Notes: generated by a model not told the origin, from the sequence alone. DNA of 64,000 bases from Albidovulum sediminicola (GCF_025751575.1 NZ_JAOWLA010000018.1:33298-97297), one strand, 5' to 3'. Numbered from the stretch's first letter, positions 1-9,549 are shown. Made by a program: numbers and translations.

Positions 1-2813
1 CCCAGACCCACCCACCGATTTTGCACGACACTCCAGACGCAGGCCGTCGTCACACCTTCGGTTGCCTCCTTGCGCCCACCGGGGGTGAGTGGCGCACCCT
101 CTGGGATCGCGCGGTTGGGATCTAACGGTAGCAGCCCTACCAGTTCGCGCCGTCTGCGTGACCCTTGGCGGCGAAGATCGACCGAGCGCTTGCCAAGAAA
201 ATCCGCCTTCGTCTTCGACATGACCCAACTCATTCCGAGGTCATAGGGGTCAACGGTCCCATCCACCTCATGCCCGAGCGACAGAAAACCTTTCTCTACA
301 CGCAGCACATGGCTCGCCTCGGAACCGACCGGTTCGATATCGAAAGACGCGCCTGCCTTCATCACCCTGTCCCACAGCATGCGCATGTGGCGTGGGGCGA
401 CATTGACCTCGTAGGACAGTTCGCCGGTAAAACTGACCCGCATCACTCGTGCGGGCAGCCCTGCGACAGTGCCGTCGCGGAATGACATAAATGGGAACGA
501 CTCCGGCGACAGATCGATACTGGTACCGAGTGCCGTCATGACCTCTCGGGCCTTCGGACCGCAGACGGTTGCATTGTTCCACTGGCTTGTGACCGTAGTG
601 ACATACACCTGCCAGTCGGGTCGCAGTGTCTGGAGGATTTTCTCCATATGCTGGTGTATCGCATCGGCATGCCCCGTCGAAGTTGACACCACCCACCGGT
701 GTTCATCGATGCGAAAGGCCACCCCATCATCCAGTATCAGCCCGTCATCGGACAGCATCAGACCATAGCGACCGTTCCCAGGTTTCAAGTTGGACATGAC
801 GTTGGTGTAGATGAAGTCAAGAAACCGGGCGACATCGCGCCCCTTAAGCTCAAACGTACCAAGCGGCGAGCCATCATAGACACCAACCCGTTCGCGCACC
901 GCCCGGCATTCCCGGTTCACCGTGTCCTGAAAGCTTTCGCCCTCGCGTGGGAAGTAACCGGGGCGCCGCCAGCGCGCGCCGGCTTCGTACATGACCGCAC
1001 CGTTTGCTTGGTTCCAGGCGGTGATTGGCGTGTGGCGATAAGGGAACAGGACCGATTCCTCACGCAGGCCGGCAATCGCGCCGAACGACACTGGCGTATA
1101 GGGCGAGCGGAAAGTCGTCGTGCCGACATCGCGCAAGTTGACACCGTGATGCTGGGCGATCGTACCGATTATGTTGATGTTGCCGGTCTTGCCTTGGTCG
1201 ATACCCATGCCGCCCGTTGTGTAGCGCTTGACATGTTCGACATTGCTGTAGCCTTCGCGCAGCGCGAGAAGCACATCATCGACCGAAACATCGTTCTGGA
1301 TGTCCAGAAATGCCTTGCCGCTGGGACCGGGCGTGTCCACCCGCCACAGTGGCTCGATCGTGTAAGCTATATCGTCGGATTCGGGGACATCGCACGGCCC
1401 GGAGTCGAATCCGCAGGCCGAAGCCGCCTCTGATCCGGCCTCGGCCCCAGTTCTGAGCGCGTCAGCCAACGTCATTCGGCCGGTCGCGGCACCGACGCTG
1501 AGGGTTGGCTGCGCCGGGACATCCGGGACGAAACACGCAATCGTCGGATCATACCGCAGGGTTCCCCGAGATTGCGAAAACAGATGCACCGCCGGGTTCC
1601 AGCCGCCGGAATGCGCCAGAAGATCGCAGCGGATCTCCCGCGCGGTCCCGCCATCCCGGCGCGACACAGTGACCGCGCGGATGCGTTTGCGTCCCTTGGC
1701 CGCAGTTACAACATGGCCAGCCAGAACCTCGATACCAGCAACCTGCTCCAAATTCCTAGCGGACACTGAATCGCGGCAGTCGACGATGGCAGCAATGCTA
1801 ATCCCGGCTGCGGCCATGTCCGCGGCCGCCGCATAAGCGCTGTCGTTGTTGGTGAATACTACCGCGCGATTGCCCGGAATCGCAGCATAGCGATTTACAT
1901 ACGTCTGAACGGCCGAGACGAGCATCACACCCGGTCGGTCATTGTTTGCGAACACCATTGCGCGTTCGATGGCTCCAGTCGCGCAGATTACCTTCCGCGC
2001 GCGCACACGCCAACTGCGTTCTAGAAGCGCACCATGATCTGGTTTGCGTTCATTCACGACCACCAGATTGTGCTCGCGATAGGCCCAGACGGTTGCATTC
2101 TGCAAATGGGTGACGTTATCCATCATCGCCAATTCCGCCACAGCATCCGCGACCCAATCCATGGCCGGTCGGCCATCGATCTGGAGCGTACGGCTCAGCA
2201 AGCTCCCGCCCGCTTCAGTCGCTTCGTCGGCCAAAAACACCCGTGCGCCGGCGCGCCCAGCAACCAGCGCAGCCATAAGACCCGAAGGTCCTGCCCCGGC
2301 GATTAGAACATCCGCATGGGCATGGCGGGCTTCGAAATGCCCATGGGCAGGCGGATCCGACGGAGCGGCGGCCAGTCCCGCCGCGCGGCGTATGATCGGT
2401 TCGAAAAGATGCCAGCTCGGCCATTTGAAGGTCTTGTAATAGAACCCCGCAGGGATCAGGCGCGCAAACAACTGGTTGATCGCGCCAAGGTCAAACTCGG
2501 CTGAGGGCCAGCAATTGACCGACTTGGCCCGGAGGCCGCTTCTGATCGCGACCGTGGTAATCTGATTGTTGGCCGAAGCATCCGCGCCCTCCAGCTCAAC
2601 CAGAGAAGCCGGCTCCTCGACCCCGCTTCCCACGATCCCCCGCGGGCGGTGGTATTTGAAGCTGCGCGCGGTCACAGATACGCCGTTCGCGATCAGGGCC
2701 GAGGCAAGGGTATCGCCTTCAAAGCCGTCGTAGGGCTTGCCGTTGAAGTGAAAACGCAACTTACGATTACGATCGATGCGTCCACCTGTGGGCCGCCGGT
2801 AGTCATGCGCCAT
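1..2813 (-). CDS. soxA: Sarcosine oxidase alpha subunit, C-terminus cut by the left window edge
   Basis: Large subunit of heterotetrameric sarcosine oxidase, which oxidises sarcosine to glycine and passes the one-carbon unit to tetrahydrofolate. I translated the minus strand from the ATG at 2813; it stays open to base 3, about 937 codons, so only a short C-terminal tail is missing. Visible in order are a ferredoxin-like N-terminal region (FNGKPYDGFEGDTLASAL, residues 23-40), an NAD-binding loop GAGPSGLM (residues 173-180), and a C-terminal GcvT/aminomethyltransferase-like half with RVSFTGELSYE. The start overlaps the soxD stop by 11 bases, which indicates translational coupling. The usual family order soxB-soxD-soxA-soxG predicts soxG just beyond the left edge. 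Confidence 0.93.
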   Translation of the reverse strand, partial: MAHDYRRPTGGRIDRNRKLRFHFNGKPYDGFEGDTLASALIANGVSVTARSFKYHRPRGIVGSGVEEPASLVELEGADASANNQITTVAIRSGLRAKSVNCWPSAEFDLGAINQLFARLIPAGFYYKTFKWPSWHLFEPIIRRAAGLAAAPSDPPAHGHFEARHAHADVLIAGAGPSGLMAALVAGRAGARVFLADEATEAGGSLLSRTLQIDGRPAMDWVADAVAELAMMDNVTHLQNATVWAYREHNLVVVNERKPDHGALLERSWRVRARKVICATGAIERAMVFANNDRPGVMLVSAVQTYVNRYAAIPGNRAVVFTNNDSAYAAAADMAAAGISIAAIVDCRDSVSARNLEQVAGIEVLAGHVVTAAKGRKRIRAVTVSRRDGGTAREIRCDLLAHSGGWNPAVHLFSQSRGTLRYDPTIACFVPDVPAQPTLSVGAATGRMTLADALRTGAEAGSEAASACGFDSGPCDVPESDDIAYTIEPLWRVDTPGPSGKAFLDIQNDVSVDDVLLALREGYSNVEHVKRYTTGGMGIDQGKTGNINIIGTIAQHHGVNLRDVGTTTFRSPYTPVSFGAIAGLREESVLFPYRHTPITAWNQANGAVMYEAGARWRRPGYFPREGESFQDTVNRECRAVRERVGVYDGSPLGTFELKGRDVARFLDFIYTNVMSNLKPGNGRYGLMLSDDGLILDDGVAFRIDEHRWVVSTSTGHADAIHQHMEKILQTLRPDWQVYVTTVTSQWNNATVCGPKAREVMTALGTSIDLSPESFPFMSFRDGTVAGLPARVMRVSFTGELSYEVNVAPRHMRMLWDRVMKAGASFDIEPVGSEASHVLRVEKGFLSLGHEVDGTVDPYDLGMSWVMSKTKADFLGKRSVDLRRQGSRRRRELVGLLPLDPNRAIPEGAPLTPGGRKEATEGVTTACVWSVVQNRWVGL

Positions 2814-3057
2814 CGGGGCCTCCAACGATGTCATGCGTGCGCGTATCACGCCAGATTGTCAGCCATTCACCGCAACCACGCGTGTGACACCAGCGCTCCT
2901 GGACTGGGCCAAGAGGGTTTGGCACGACGGTCAGATAGTCCACCCATTCGGCATCGCTGACCTTGGTCGGGTCAGGCCTGTCGGCTCCGGCAGGGCCACC
3001 AAAGCTAAACTCGCTTTCATTGCGTTCGCCGCAAAAGGGGCAGGTGATGATAAGCAT
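2803..3057 (-). CDS. soxD: Sarcosine oxidase delta subunit
   Basis: Small zinc-binding subunit of heterotetrameric sarcosine oxidase, 84 residues, the usual length for the family. Cysteines at residues 6, 9, 57 and 62 with His58 form the expected metal site (CPFCG near the N-terminus, CHTRGC later). It lies between soxB (13-base gap) and soxA (11-base overlap), so the three genes almost certainly share one transcript. The function rests on the motif, the length and this context together; such a short protein would be hard to assign alone. Confidence 0.9.
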   Translation of the reverse strand: MLIITCPFCGERNESEFSFGGPAGADRPDPTKVSDAEWVDYLTVVPNPLGPVQERWCHTRGCGEWLTIWRDTRTHDIVGGPDGA

Positions 3058-3070
3058 GCGCCTGTTCTTT

Positions 3071-4321
3071 CTAACGGGCCGTTGTAGTGCCAGATTCCAT
3101 GATGAAATCCAGATGCCGGAAACGATCGAGTGTGAAGGGCGCCATTAGTGGATGCGGCGCGCCCTTAGCCACCAGATGCGCAAGCGTCAGCCCGCCTGCA
3201 GGGATCGCCTTGTAGCCCCCCCACCAGCCCGCTGTGACGAAGAGCCCTTCGACATCGGTCTTCGACATGATCGGGGATGCATCATGCGCGATATCGAGAT
3301 GCCCGCCCCATTGCCGCATCAGCTTGAGTTTCTTGAACGCCGGAAACAGTGACAGCATCGCCGAGACGGTATCTTCGAAGACGTGTTGCTTGATGTCCCG
3401 ACGAAAGCTCTGCCCCATGTCGGGCGCGCCGCCGATAACCATCTCGCCTTTGTCCGACTGGCTGAAATAGAACCCGCTGTCCGGGCAGTTCACGATCACA
3501 TCGACGAGCGGCTTCACCGGCTCCGACACGAAAGCGGTCAGGTTCATCGTTCGGAGCGGCAGGCGTAGTCCGGCGGTCTCGGTCACTGAGGTGGTGTGAC
3601 CGGATACAGCCACCACCACCTTTCGCGCTCGGATCGTCCCTCGGTTGGTCTCTACACCTTCGATGGCGCCCTGCCCGTCTCGGATCAGGGCTTTAACGGC
3701 AGTCTGCTGATGTATTTCCACGCCCCGCGCATCCGCGGCACGCGCATAGCCCCATGCCACCGCATCGTGGCGGTTCACGGCCGCGTCTGTGTGAACCATA
3801 CCGCCGATAATCGGCAAACGCGCATCCGCCCCGCCACCCGTCAGCGCGGGAATGCGGCGGCGCAGTTCTGCCGTCGAGATTTGCTCGTATGTTGCGCCAT
3901 AGATGTCCATCGTCAGCTGGCGGCGGCGCAGCTCGCGCATCTTTGGATAGGTCTGGACCACGTCAACCATCGTGCGCTTGGAGTGCATCATGTTGAAATT
4001 GAGTTCGCGGGTCAGACCTTCGAACATGGCGACCGACTTCACATAGAATGGGATCGATTCGTCGCGCATATAGTTTGATCTTATGGTGACGGTGTTGCGG
4101 GCGATGTTGCCGCCACCCAGCCAGCCGCGCTCGACCACCGCGACGCCGGTGATGCCAAACTCCTTGGCCAGATAATAGGCCGTGGCCAATCCATGCCCCC
4201 CTGCCCCGATCACGATGACATCGTAGCGATCCTTCAACGGCGGGCTGCGCCAAGCCTGTCGCCAGTTTCTATGGCTGCAGACTGCGTTCCGGGCGAGGGA
4301 GAGGATTGAGTAATTCTGCAT
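3071..4321 (-). CDS. soxB: Sarcosine oxidase beta subunit
   Basis: Flavin subunit of heterotetrameric sarcosine oxidase; family members carry FAD and a covalently attached FMN and catalyse oxidation of the amine. A Rossmann FAD-binding motif, VIGAGGHGLATAYYLA, sits near residues 36-51, followed by the family-typical GWLGGGN and NTVTIRSNYMRDES. The C-terminal WWGGYKAIPAGG loop also fits. I start at the ATG at 4321 (MQNYSILSLARNA) because homologues begin that way; an ATG seven codons upstream at 4342 is also in frame, and neither has a clear Shine-Dalgarno sequence. It is the first gene of soxBDA(G) and is transcribed divergently from the XRE-cupin regulator at 4589. Confidence 0.93.
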   Translation of the reverse strand: MQNYSILSLARNAVCSHRNWRQAWRSPPLKDRYDVIVIGAGGHGLATAYYLAKEFGITGVAVVERGWLGGGNIARNTVTIRSNYMRDESIPFYVKSVAMFEGLTRELNFNMMHSKRTMVDVVQTYPKMRELRRRQLTMDIYGATYEQISTAELRRRIPALTGGGADARLPIIGGMVHTDAAVNRHDAVAWGYARAADARGVEIHQQTAVKALIRDGQGAIEGVETNRGTIRARKVVVAVSGHTTSVTETAGLRLPLRTMNLTAFVSEPVKPLVDVIVNCPDSGFYFSQSDKGEMVIGGAPDMGQSFRRDIKQHVFEDTVSAMLSLFPAFKKLKLMRQWGGHLDIAHDASPIMSKTDVEGLFVTAGWWGGYKAIPAGGLTLAHLVAKGAPHPLMAPFTLDRFRHLDFIMESGTTTAR

Positions 4322-4588
4322 GATAGTAACATTTCTCATCATCAGTTATAATCGGTCAAGGGAAATGTTGGCCGACGGATCGGTTCTTGCCAGCAACGCA
4401 AAACTCGCGCTGCAGATGGCAAACGCCCTCCTCCGTGGCCATTTGGCACCGCATCAGAACCGGTCGGCAGGAAATGAGCGTAACTTGAATCCCGCTGGAA
4501 TCTGTCCGACCTATGGTAAGTCGCCCAGGCCGTTATTAGACGGGACACATTGAGAAACCGAAGCTCATGGGAGAATAGAGAGGAGCGA

Positions 4589-5167
4589 ATGGCCGGAAGT
4601 TCGGAGGTCGAGGCAGAGGTCGGGCGCGCGCTACATCGGCTCCGCCAGGAACGCGGCATGACCGTGAGCGATCTGGCGGCGCGGGCAAACCTTTCGACGG
4701 CGATGATTTCCCGGATCGAGAACGGGAATGTCTCGCCATCGCTCTCCACGCTTCACTCCCTGTCGGAAGCCTTGTCTGTCTCCATCATGGCCCTGTTCTC
4801 GAACAGCGAGAATTCGGCCGATATCCATCATGTGCGTTCCGGCGGCGGCCTGCCGGCCCGGCGGGTCACACCGGGGCACGCGCATGACTATCTACTGCTT
4901 GGCAAGCACTTCGGCCCCGGCGGCAGATTTCAATCTGCCCGTATCCGCATCCGCCGCGCTGGCGCTGGTACGCTGCCCCGTTATCAACATGAGGGACACG
5001 TCTTCATCTACATGATCTCCGGCGAGGCCACCTATACTTGCGGCACAGAAAGCTTCACGATGCAGTCGGGCGACACGCTCAGCTTTGATGCCAAACTGCC
5101 GCACGGGTTCGGCGAGATTGCCAGCGATGCGATCGAGTTCATCACCGTGTCGGCAAGACCGGACTGA
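4589..5167 (+). CDS. XRE-family regulator with cupin sensor domain
   Basis: Predicted DNA-binding regulator of 192 residues. The N-terminal 65 residues form a Cro/C1-type helix-turn-helix (RLRQERGMTVSDLAARANLS, then ISRIENGNVSPSLSTL). The C-terminal half is a cupin barrel with HEGHVFIYMISGE, the usual ligand-sensing part. The ATG at 4589 is preceded by GAGGAG at good spacing; an upstream in-frame ATG at 4550 lacks this. The gene is divergent from soxBDA, so control of sarcosine oxidation is the simplest guess. Members of this class commonly regulate amino acid, polyamine or betaine catabolism. Confidence 0.88.
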   Translation: MAGSSEVEAEVGRALHRLRQERGMTVSDLAARANLSTAMISRIENGNVSPSLSTLHSLSEALSVSIMALFSNSENSADIHHVRSGGGLPARRVTPGHAHDYLLLGKHFGPGGRFQSARIRIRRAGAGTLPRYQHEGHVFIYMISGEATYTCGTESFTMQSGDTLSFDAKLPHGFGEIASDAIEFITVSARPD

Positions 5168-5428
5168 TCAAGCTCCAAAGCCTCTAAGGAAAAATCGCAC
5201 CGATGCGCAGGCTTTTGACGGTTCAGGTCCCGGCCTGTGAACCACCGTGGGCAACGAAACTCTATGGGAGAGATACGTCACGGCGGCGCCACGGCTACCT
5301 ACACCTTCAGAGCAACGATACAGCGATCACAATCTTCAACCGCACCAGCAAGTTCGCTGTGACCCGGCTTGTCGAATAGTCTGAGAGACGGACGGCACGG
5401 GAAGTCCTGGAGCGTCTGCTCAAGGCCG

Positions 5429-5590
5429 TTCCCCACCCATCTCGCCGGTCTCATGGCCGCCTGGAACTTCGCTCGCAGCCTCAAGACCCTGAGCGGGCTC
5501 ACGCCTTTCCAATACAACCGCGAAGCCTGGACTTCAGAGCCCGATCGTTTCATCGTGGATCCCACCCGCCAGATGCCGGGACTGCACAAC
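5429..5590 (+). pseudogene. IS481-family transposase remnant (C-terminal end only)
   Basis: About 54 codons match the C-terminal end of IS481-type transposases: AAWNFARSLKTLSGLTPF, then AWTSEPDRFIVDP and the closing QMPGL. The catalytic DDE part is missing; upstream in the same frame there are stop codons and no recognisable transposase. It is therefore a decayed relic. It lies between the sarcosine oxidase unit and the NicX-like gene and marks a past insertion or rearrangement in this catabolic region. No terminal inverted repeats were identified. Confidence 0.8.
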
Positions 5591-5597
5591 TGGCCCC

Positions 5598-6680
5598 CTA
5601 GAATCCGATGTTACGCTTCGGAGCGGCGAATATCGCCTTGGCGCATGGATAGCGATCCAGAATTTCCGGCCCGCCGGGCACCAATTCGGGGTGCAGAACA
5701 CCGTCCTTCCAGACTTCGATGCCGTCGACGATGATCGTCGGGTCAACGATATTCCAGGAAATCTCTCCGGGCGCGTAAGCGCCGCAGGTGTGGAAATGCA
5801 AGAGCCTCGGATTGCCGAAAGCCGCGCCGCTCCAACGCTCATAATTGTCCGACGCCTTGCCGGAGAACTCACATCCCGGATGGATCCCGGCATGCCATGA
5901 ATGAACGAAATCCCTGTCGACACCAAACTTGTCCGCCACGAACCGGTAGTGCGCTTCGGCTGCATCGACGGCCGCTTTGTCGCCAGAAAATCCGACGATA
6001 CGGCCTTCCGTGAACGTCGCGAAAAGCGCGCCGTCGTATTCGCGCGCATAAGGATCATAATACATCGATCCGGTTCCGACGAGGAAGCCGGGCAGCGCGA
6101 CGGTACCGGTAAAACCCGCTGCGGGGATCGGTGTAAAGACCGGCATCGGAAATCGGTAGATGCTGACATCCTGCAACGGCGCGACCGAACGCGGCCCACC
6201 GCCTCGAAAATCCGTTCCGGCGGGGCAGGTTACATGGATGGCCCTGGCCCCGCCGAGCATCCGGTTGAGGGCAGATTTTAGCAGATCGAATGCGCGAAAA
6301 TCAGCCGTGCCATAGGCCGATCCGAGCATGCCGACATCGAGCGCATAGGATACGACCGCCTGACCGTTCGACTTCATATCAGAGAAGCGAAGCTGGTCAC
6401 CGATGCGGGCAAGAAAGACAGTTCGATCAGCTAGAGCCATCGCTGTTCGAACTTCGGCGGGAACCTCCGTGGCTTGCGGTTCGAATGCCACTTCCTTGAG
6501 GGTCACGCTCGCTCCGATCCGGCGCCCGGCCTCGGCGATCACTCTTGCGATATCTTCATCATAATATCCCAGTCCGGGTTCCTCACAAATTATGAGCAGC
6601 CGGTCGTTTCGCCTTGTGCCAGCGCAGTTGACCAAAAGGTTCGCCGCACCTCTTTCAACGGAAAGCTCCTGAGCTGGCAT
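5598..6680 (-). CDS. NicX/M29-like metalloenzyme
   Basis: Protein of 360 residues that resembles the M29-aminopeptidase-like fold shared with 2,5-dihydroxypyridine 5,6-dioxygenase (NicX). Supporting stretches are ARAIHVTCPAGTDFRGGG, the His-rich FVHSWHAGIHPGCEF, and the C-terminal SWNIVDPTIIVDGIEVWKDG. In NicX the last region carries a His-x-Asp iron ligand pair; here the equivalent reads as Asn-Ile-Val-Asp, so the metal or the reaction may differ. It is monocistronic and divergent from a LysR regulator at 6776, which probably controls it. Ring-opening oxygenase or amide/peptide hydrolase are both possible; the reaction is not established. Confidence 0.5.
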   Translation of the reverse strand: MPAQELSVERGAANLLVNCAGTRRNDRLLIICEEPGLGYYDEDIARVIAEAGRRIGASVTLKEVAFEPQATEVPAEVRTAMALADRTVFLARIGDQLRFSDMKSNGQAVVSYALDVGMLGSAYGTADFRAFDLLKSALNRMLGGARAIHVTCPAGTDFRGGGPRSVAPLQDVSIYRFPMPVFTPIPAAGFTGTVALPGFLVGTGSMYYDPYAREYDGALFATFTEGRIVGFSGDKAAVDAAEAHYRFVADKFGVDRDFVHSWHAGIHPGCEFSGKASDNYERWSGAAFGNPRLLHFHTCGAYAPGEISWNIVDPTIIVDGIEVWKDGVLHPELVPGGPEILDRYPCAKAIFAAPKRNIGF

Positions 6681-6775
6681 AGCATACCTGAGATCTGACT
6701 GATGCGCCTCAATAGCGGCAGCCGCCGAGAGATTTCAATTTGAGTCTCATTATCCGATACATTAACATATCTAAT

Positions 6776-7705
6776 ATGTTGCCGAACCTTCCCTTCGTCG
6801 CTCTGCGCGCTTTTGAAGCGGTCGTACGCCTGCGCGGCTTCGGCCGCGCTGCCGAAGAACTGGGCGTGACACAAAGTTCGGTCAGCCAACATGTTAAAAT
6901 GGTTGAGGATTGGATTGGGTGCCGCCTGCTGGTTCGTGGACCGAGAACAACGGTCGCGACAAAGGAAGGCCAGATGCTGGCAAATGCGATCGACGCCGGT
7001 ATCGGGCAAATAGGAGAGCTGTGCGATAAGCTGCGCCACAGCGGGCGCGCGGACCCCACGATCACCGTATCCTGTGCGCCGGGCTTTGCTGTTAACTGGC
7101 TGTTTCCGCGCCTGATCAAATTCGATCAGCTTCACCCCGACACGCCAGTGTCAATATTAACCGATCCCTCACCGGTCGGATTTGCCGCAGGACAGGTCGA
7201 TGTGGCAATCCTCTACGGCATGGGCGACCATCCCGGATTGCACACGGAACGGCTTCTGAATGAGCGGGTTTTCCCGGTCTGCTCACCGGCGCTGCTAAGC
7301 GGGGGGCCCGCGCTGAATAAGGTCGCTGACCTTGCCCACCATACTTTCCTGCTGGACGAGCTGGCCGATATTGGCGGCAACCCACCGACCTGGGCGTTCT
7401 GGGCGGAGCAGACACGGCAGATTTTGCCACAACCCGCGCGCACCCGAAGGTTCGGACAAGCCAACATGGTCGTACAGGCCGCGATTCAGGGTCTGGGAGT
7501 TGCGCTCGGCCGGGAACCGCTCGTAACGGATGCGCTGGCGACTGGCCAACTCATACGTCCACTCGAAGGCATTGCCGTGTCCCAGTTCGCCTATTGGTTC
7601 GTTTGCCCCAAGGCGGCGATGAAATCCGATCGTATCCTGCGGTTCCACGAATGGCTGTTTCATGAGGCCGGCAATAGTCAGGAGCGGCACCTTAAGAAAA
7701 CCTAA
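6776..7705 (+). CDS. LysR-family transcriptional regulator (GcvA-like)
   Basis: LysR-type regulator of 309 residues. The winged helix-turn-helix at the N-terminus reads LRAFEAVVRLRGFGRAAEEL and then VTQSSVSQHVKMVE; the rest is the periplasmic-binding-protein-like effector domain. I use the ATG at 6776; the in-frame TTG at 6740 lies in an AT-rich tract that looks like promoter. The gene is divergent from the NicX-like gene and lies just upstream of the Rieske oxygenase at 7794 in the same direction, so both are candidate targets. Confidence 0.85.
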   Translation: MLPNLPFVALRAFEAVVRLRGFGRAAEELGVTQSSVSQHVKMVEDWIGCRLLVRGPRTTVATKEGQMLANAIDAGIGQIGELCDKLRHSGRADPTITVSCAPGFAVNWLFPRLIKFDQLHPDTPVSILTDPSPVGFAAGQVDVAILYGMGDHPGLHTERLLNERVFPVCSPALLSGGPALNKVADLAHHTFLLDELADIGGNPPTWAFWAEQTRQILPQPARTRRFGQANMVVQAAIQGLGVALGREPLVTDALATGQLIRPLEGIAVSQFAYWFVCPKAAMKSDRILRFHEWLFHEAGNSQERHLKKT

Positions 7706-7793
7706 TGCCATACATTATGACAGAGCTATTGGGGGAGCGGCTCGCCCTGCCCTAGACTGGCCGAATATGGCTCCAGAACAAGGCAACAAAGGC

Positions 7794-8834
7794 ATGTATC
7801 TAAAGAACGCTTGGTACGTCGCAGGTTGGAGCAAGGACTTCGACCATGATCTGAAAGCCGAAACTTTTCTTGGCGAAGAGATCGTCATCTACCGCAAGAG
7901 GGACGGCTCACCGGTGGCGCTGGAAGATGCCTGCCCGCACCGCAAGCTGCCGCTGTCAAAGGGCAGTCTGAAGGATGATACCGTGGTATGTGGCTATCAC
8001 GGTCTGACCTTCGATTGCAGCGGCGCCTGCGTTGCGGCACCGACGCAGCCCGACAGGATCCCGAGCCGGGCGGTGGTTAGGTCCTATCCGGTCGTTGACC
8101 GGTACCGATTCCTGTGGATCTGGATGGGCGATCCTTCGCTAGCCGACCCGGACAAGATTTTCCCGATCGAGAATTTCGACAGTCCGGAATGGGGATATAC
8201 CGACGGCGGGGTTATTGACATAGAGTGCAATTACCTGTGGATCGTCGACAACCTGCTTGATCCAAGCCATGTGGCATGGGTCCATCTTACCTCCTTCGCC
8301 GGTGCCGGCACAGAGGACCAGCCGCTCCATGTTGCGCGGACCGAACGCGGGGTGATCGTGTCGCGCTGGATCTACGACCGGCCGCCGTCGCCCTATTACG
8401 CCGGTCTGGTCCGGTTCGAGGGAAACTGCGACCGGCTCCAACACTACGAAATGTGTTATCCCGCCATAGGACTGAACAAGTCGGTCTACACGCCGGTGGG
8501 CACCGGCGGGCCGGACATGGCGCCCGTCGAAAAAACCTTCATCAATATCTCCTACAATTTCATGACCCCGATCGACGAGGATCGCAGCCGCTATTTCTGG
8601 TTCCAGCACCGCAATTCCGACCCACAAGACCAAGCGATTTCCGAAAAGATGAATGCTGGCGCCCGCATGGCTTTCGAAGAGGACCGGGCGGTTCTGGTCG
8701 CGGTTCACAAGGGCATGAAGCACAAGAAGACCCCCAATATCGATCTCGGGCTCGACTCCGGCGCAAAGCTGTTTCGATTGCAACTGCAGCGACTGATTGA
8801 TGAGGACGCCTCCGCCGTTACGGCAGCGCGATAG
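7794..8834 (+). CDS. Rieske non-haem iron oxygenase, VanA-like
   Basis: Oxygenase component of 346 residues. The Rieske 2Fe-2S motif is complete: Cys47-x-His49 (ACPHR) and Cys66-x2-His69 (CGYHG). The catalytic mononuclear iron site follows as D-N-L-L-D-P-S-H-V-A-W-V-H around residues 152-164. The opening MYLKNAWYVAGW is typical of the vanillate demethylase (VanA)/PobA branch, whose members O- or N-demethylate or hydroxylate small aromatic or cyclic compounds. I chose 7794 because homologues start at this motif; an ATG at 7767 is also in frame. No reductase gene is adjacent. The substrate is unknown. Confidence 0.88.
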   Translation: MYLKNAWYVAGWSKDFDHDLKAETFLGEEIVIYRKRDGSPVALEDACPHRKLPLSKGSLKDDTVVCGYHGLTFDCSGACVAAPTQPDRIPSRAVVRSYPVVDRYRFLWIWMGDPSLADPDKIFPIENFDSPEWGYTDGGVIDIECNYLWIVDNLLDPSHVAWVHLTSFAGAGTEDQPLHVARTERGVIVSRWIYDRPPSPYYAGLVRFEGNCDRLQHYEMCYPAIGLNKSVYTPVGTGGPDMAPVEKTFINISYNFMTPIDEDRSRYFWFQHRNSDPQDQAISEKMNAGARMAFEEDRAVLVAVHKGMKHKKTPNIDLGLDSGAKLFRLQLQRLIDEDASAVTAAR

Positions 8835-8967
8835 TCTGGCAAACGACGGACCTGAGCCTGTGGCTCTCGCATCGCAGGGCCTGCCGACGCGGATAGACGG
8901 CCGACGCTTCGAAGGACAACAGCCGATTGGTGCTCCGTTCGGCATCGACAACAAAGAAGGGAAGACT

Positions 8968-9549
8968 ATGTCCGCCTGGATAAGAATGATCTCGGACGAA
9001 GATGCGGATCCGGCGCTGCGCGACGTTCTCGACCTCGCCCGGACGCCGCACGGTACGGTGGATAACGTCATGCGTGTGCATTCACTACGCCCCAACACGA
9101 TGAAAGGCCATGTCTTCCTTTACCGCGCCGCCCTGCATGACGAGGCCAACAGCTTGCCGACTTGGCTTCAGGAAACCCTCAGCTCCTATGTATCGATACT
9201 GAACGATTGTCCTTACTCTCTCGCCAACCATTGGGCCAATGCACGCCATCTGATCGGTGATGATGTACGGGCGCACCAGATCGAAAAGGCGCTGCATGCA
9301 CGCAAGCCGGATACGGCCCTTGCTGGGCGAGAGCTGGCCTTGATGCGCTATGCCGAAAAACTGACCCTGACGCCAGGCAAGATGGCAAAAACCGATGTCG
9401 AGGATCTCCGGCGCGAAGGGCTGGACGACGGGCAGATCCTGGAGGCCAACCAGATCATCGGATACTTCAACTATGTGAACCGGCTGCTGAACGGACTCGG
9501 CGTGACAACCGACGGCGATGTCATTGGCTACTATTCGAAAGACGATTGA
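8968..9549 (+). CDS. AhpD/carboxymuconolactone-decarboxylase-like protein
   Basis: Alpha-helical protein of 193 residues resembling the peroxidase-related branch of the AhpD/CMD superfamily (LRPNTMKGHVFLYRAAL, LALMRYAEKLT, ILEANQIIGYFNYVNR). In AhpD proteins a Cys-x2-Cys-x3-His motif does the redox chemistry; here the region reads DCPYSLANHW, with only the first cysteine kept and Ser in place of the second. A purely peroxidatic role is therefore doubtful. The ATG at 8968 has GAAGGGAAG upstream. It follows the Rieske gene by 133 bases on the same strand and may act on its product. Confidence 0.65.
   Translation: MSAWIRMISDEDADPALRDVLDLARTPHGTVDNVMRVHSLRPNTMKGHVFLYRAALHDEANSLPTWLQETLSSYVSILNDCPYSLANHWANARHLIGDDVRAHQIEKALHARKPDTALAGRELALMRYAEKLTLTPGKMAKTDVEDLRREGLDDGQILEANQIIGYFNYVNRLLNGLGVTTDGDVIGYYSKDD

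Noticed and set aside
268..1433. Several medium-length open frames on both strands in the first 2.5 kb
   Set aside because: All are shadows of soxA, whose minus-strand frame is continuous to the window edge and carries clear family motifs.
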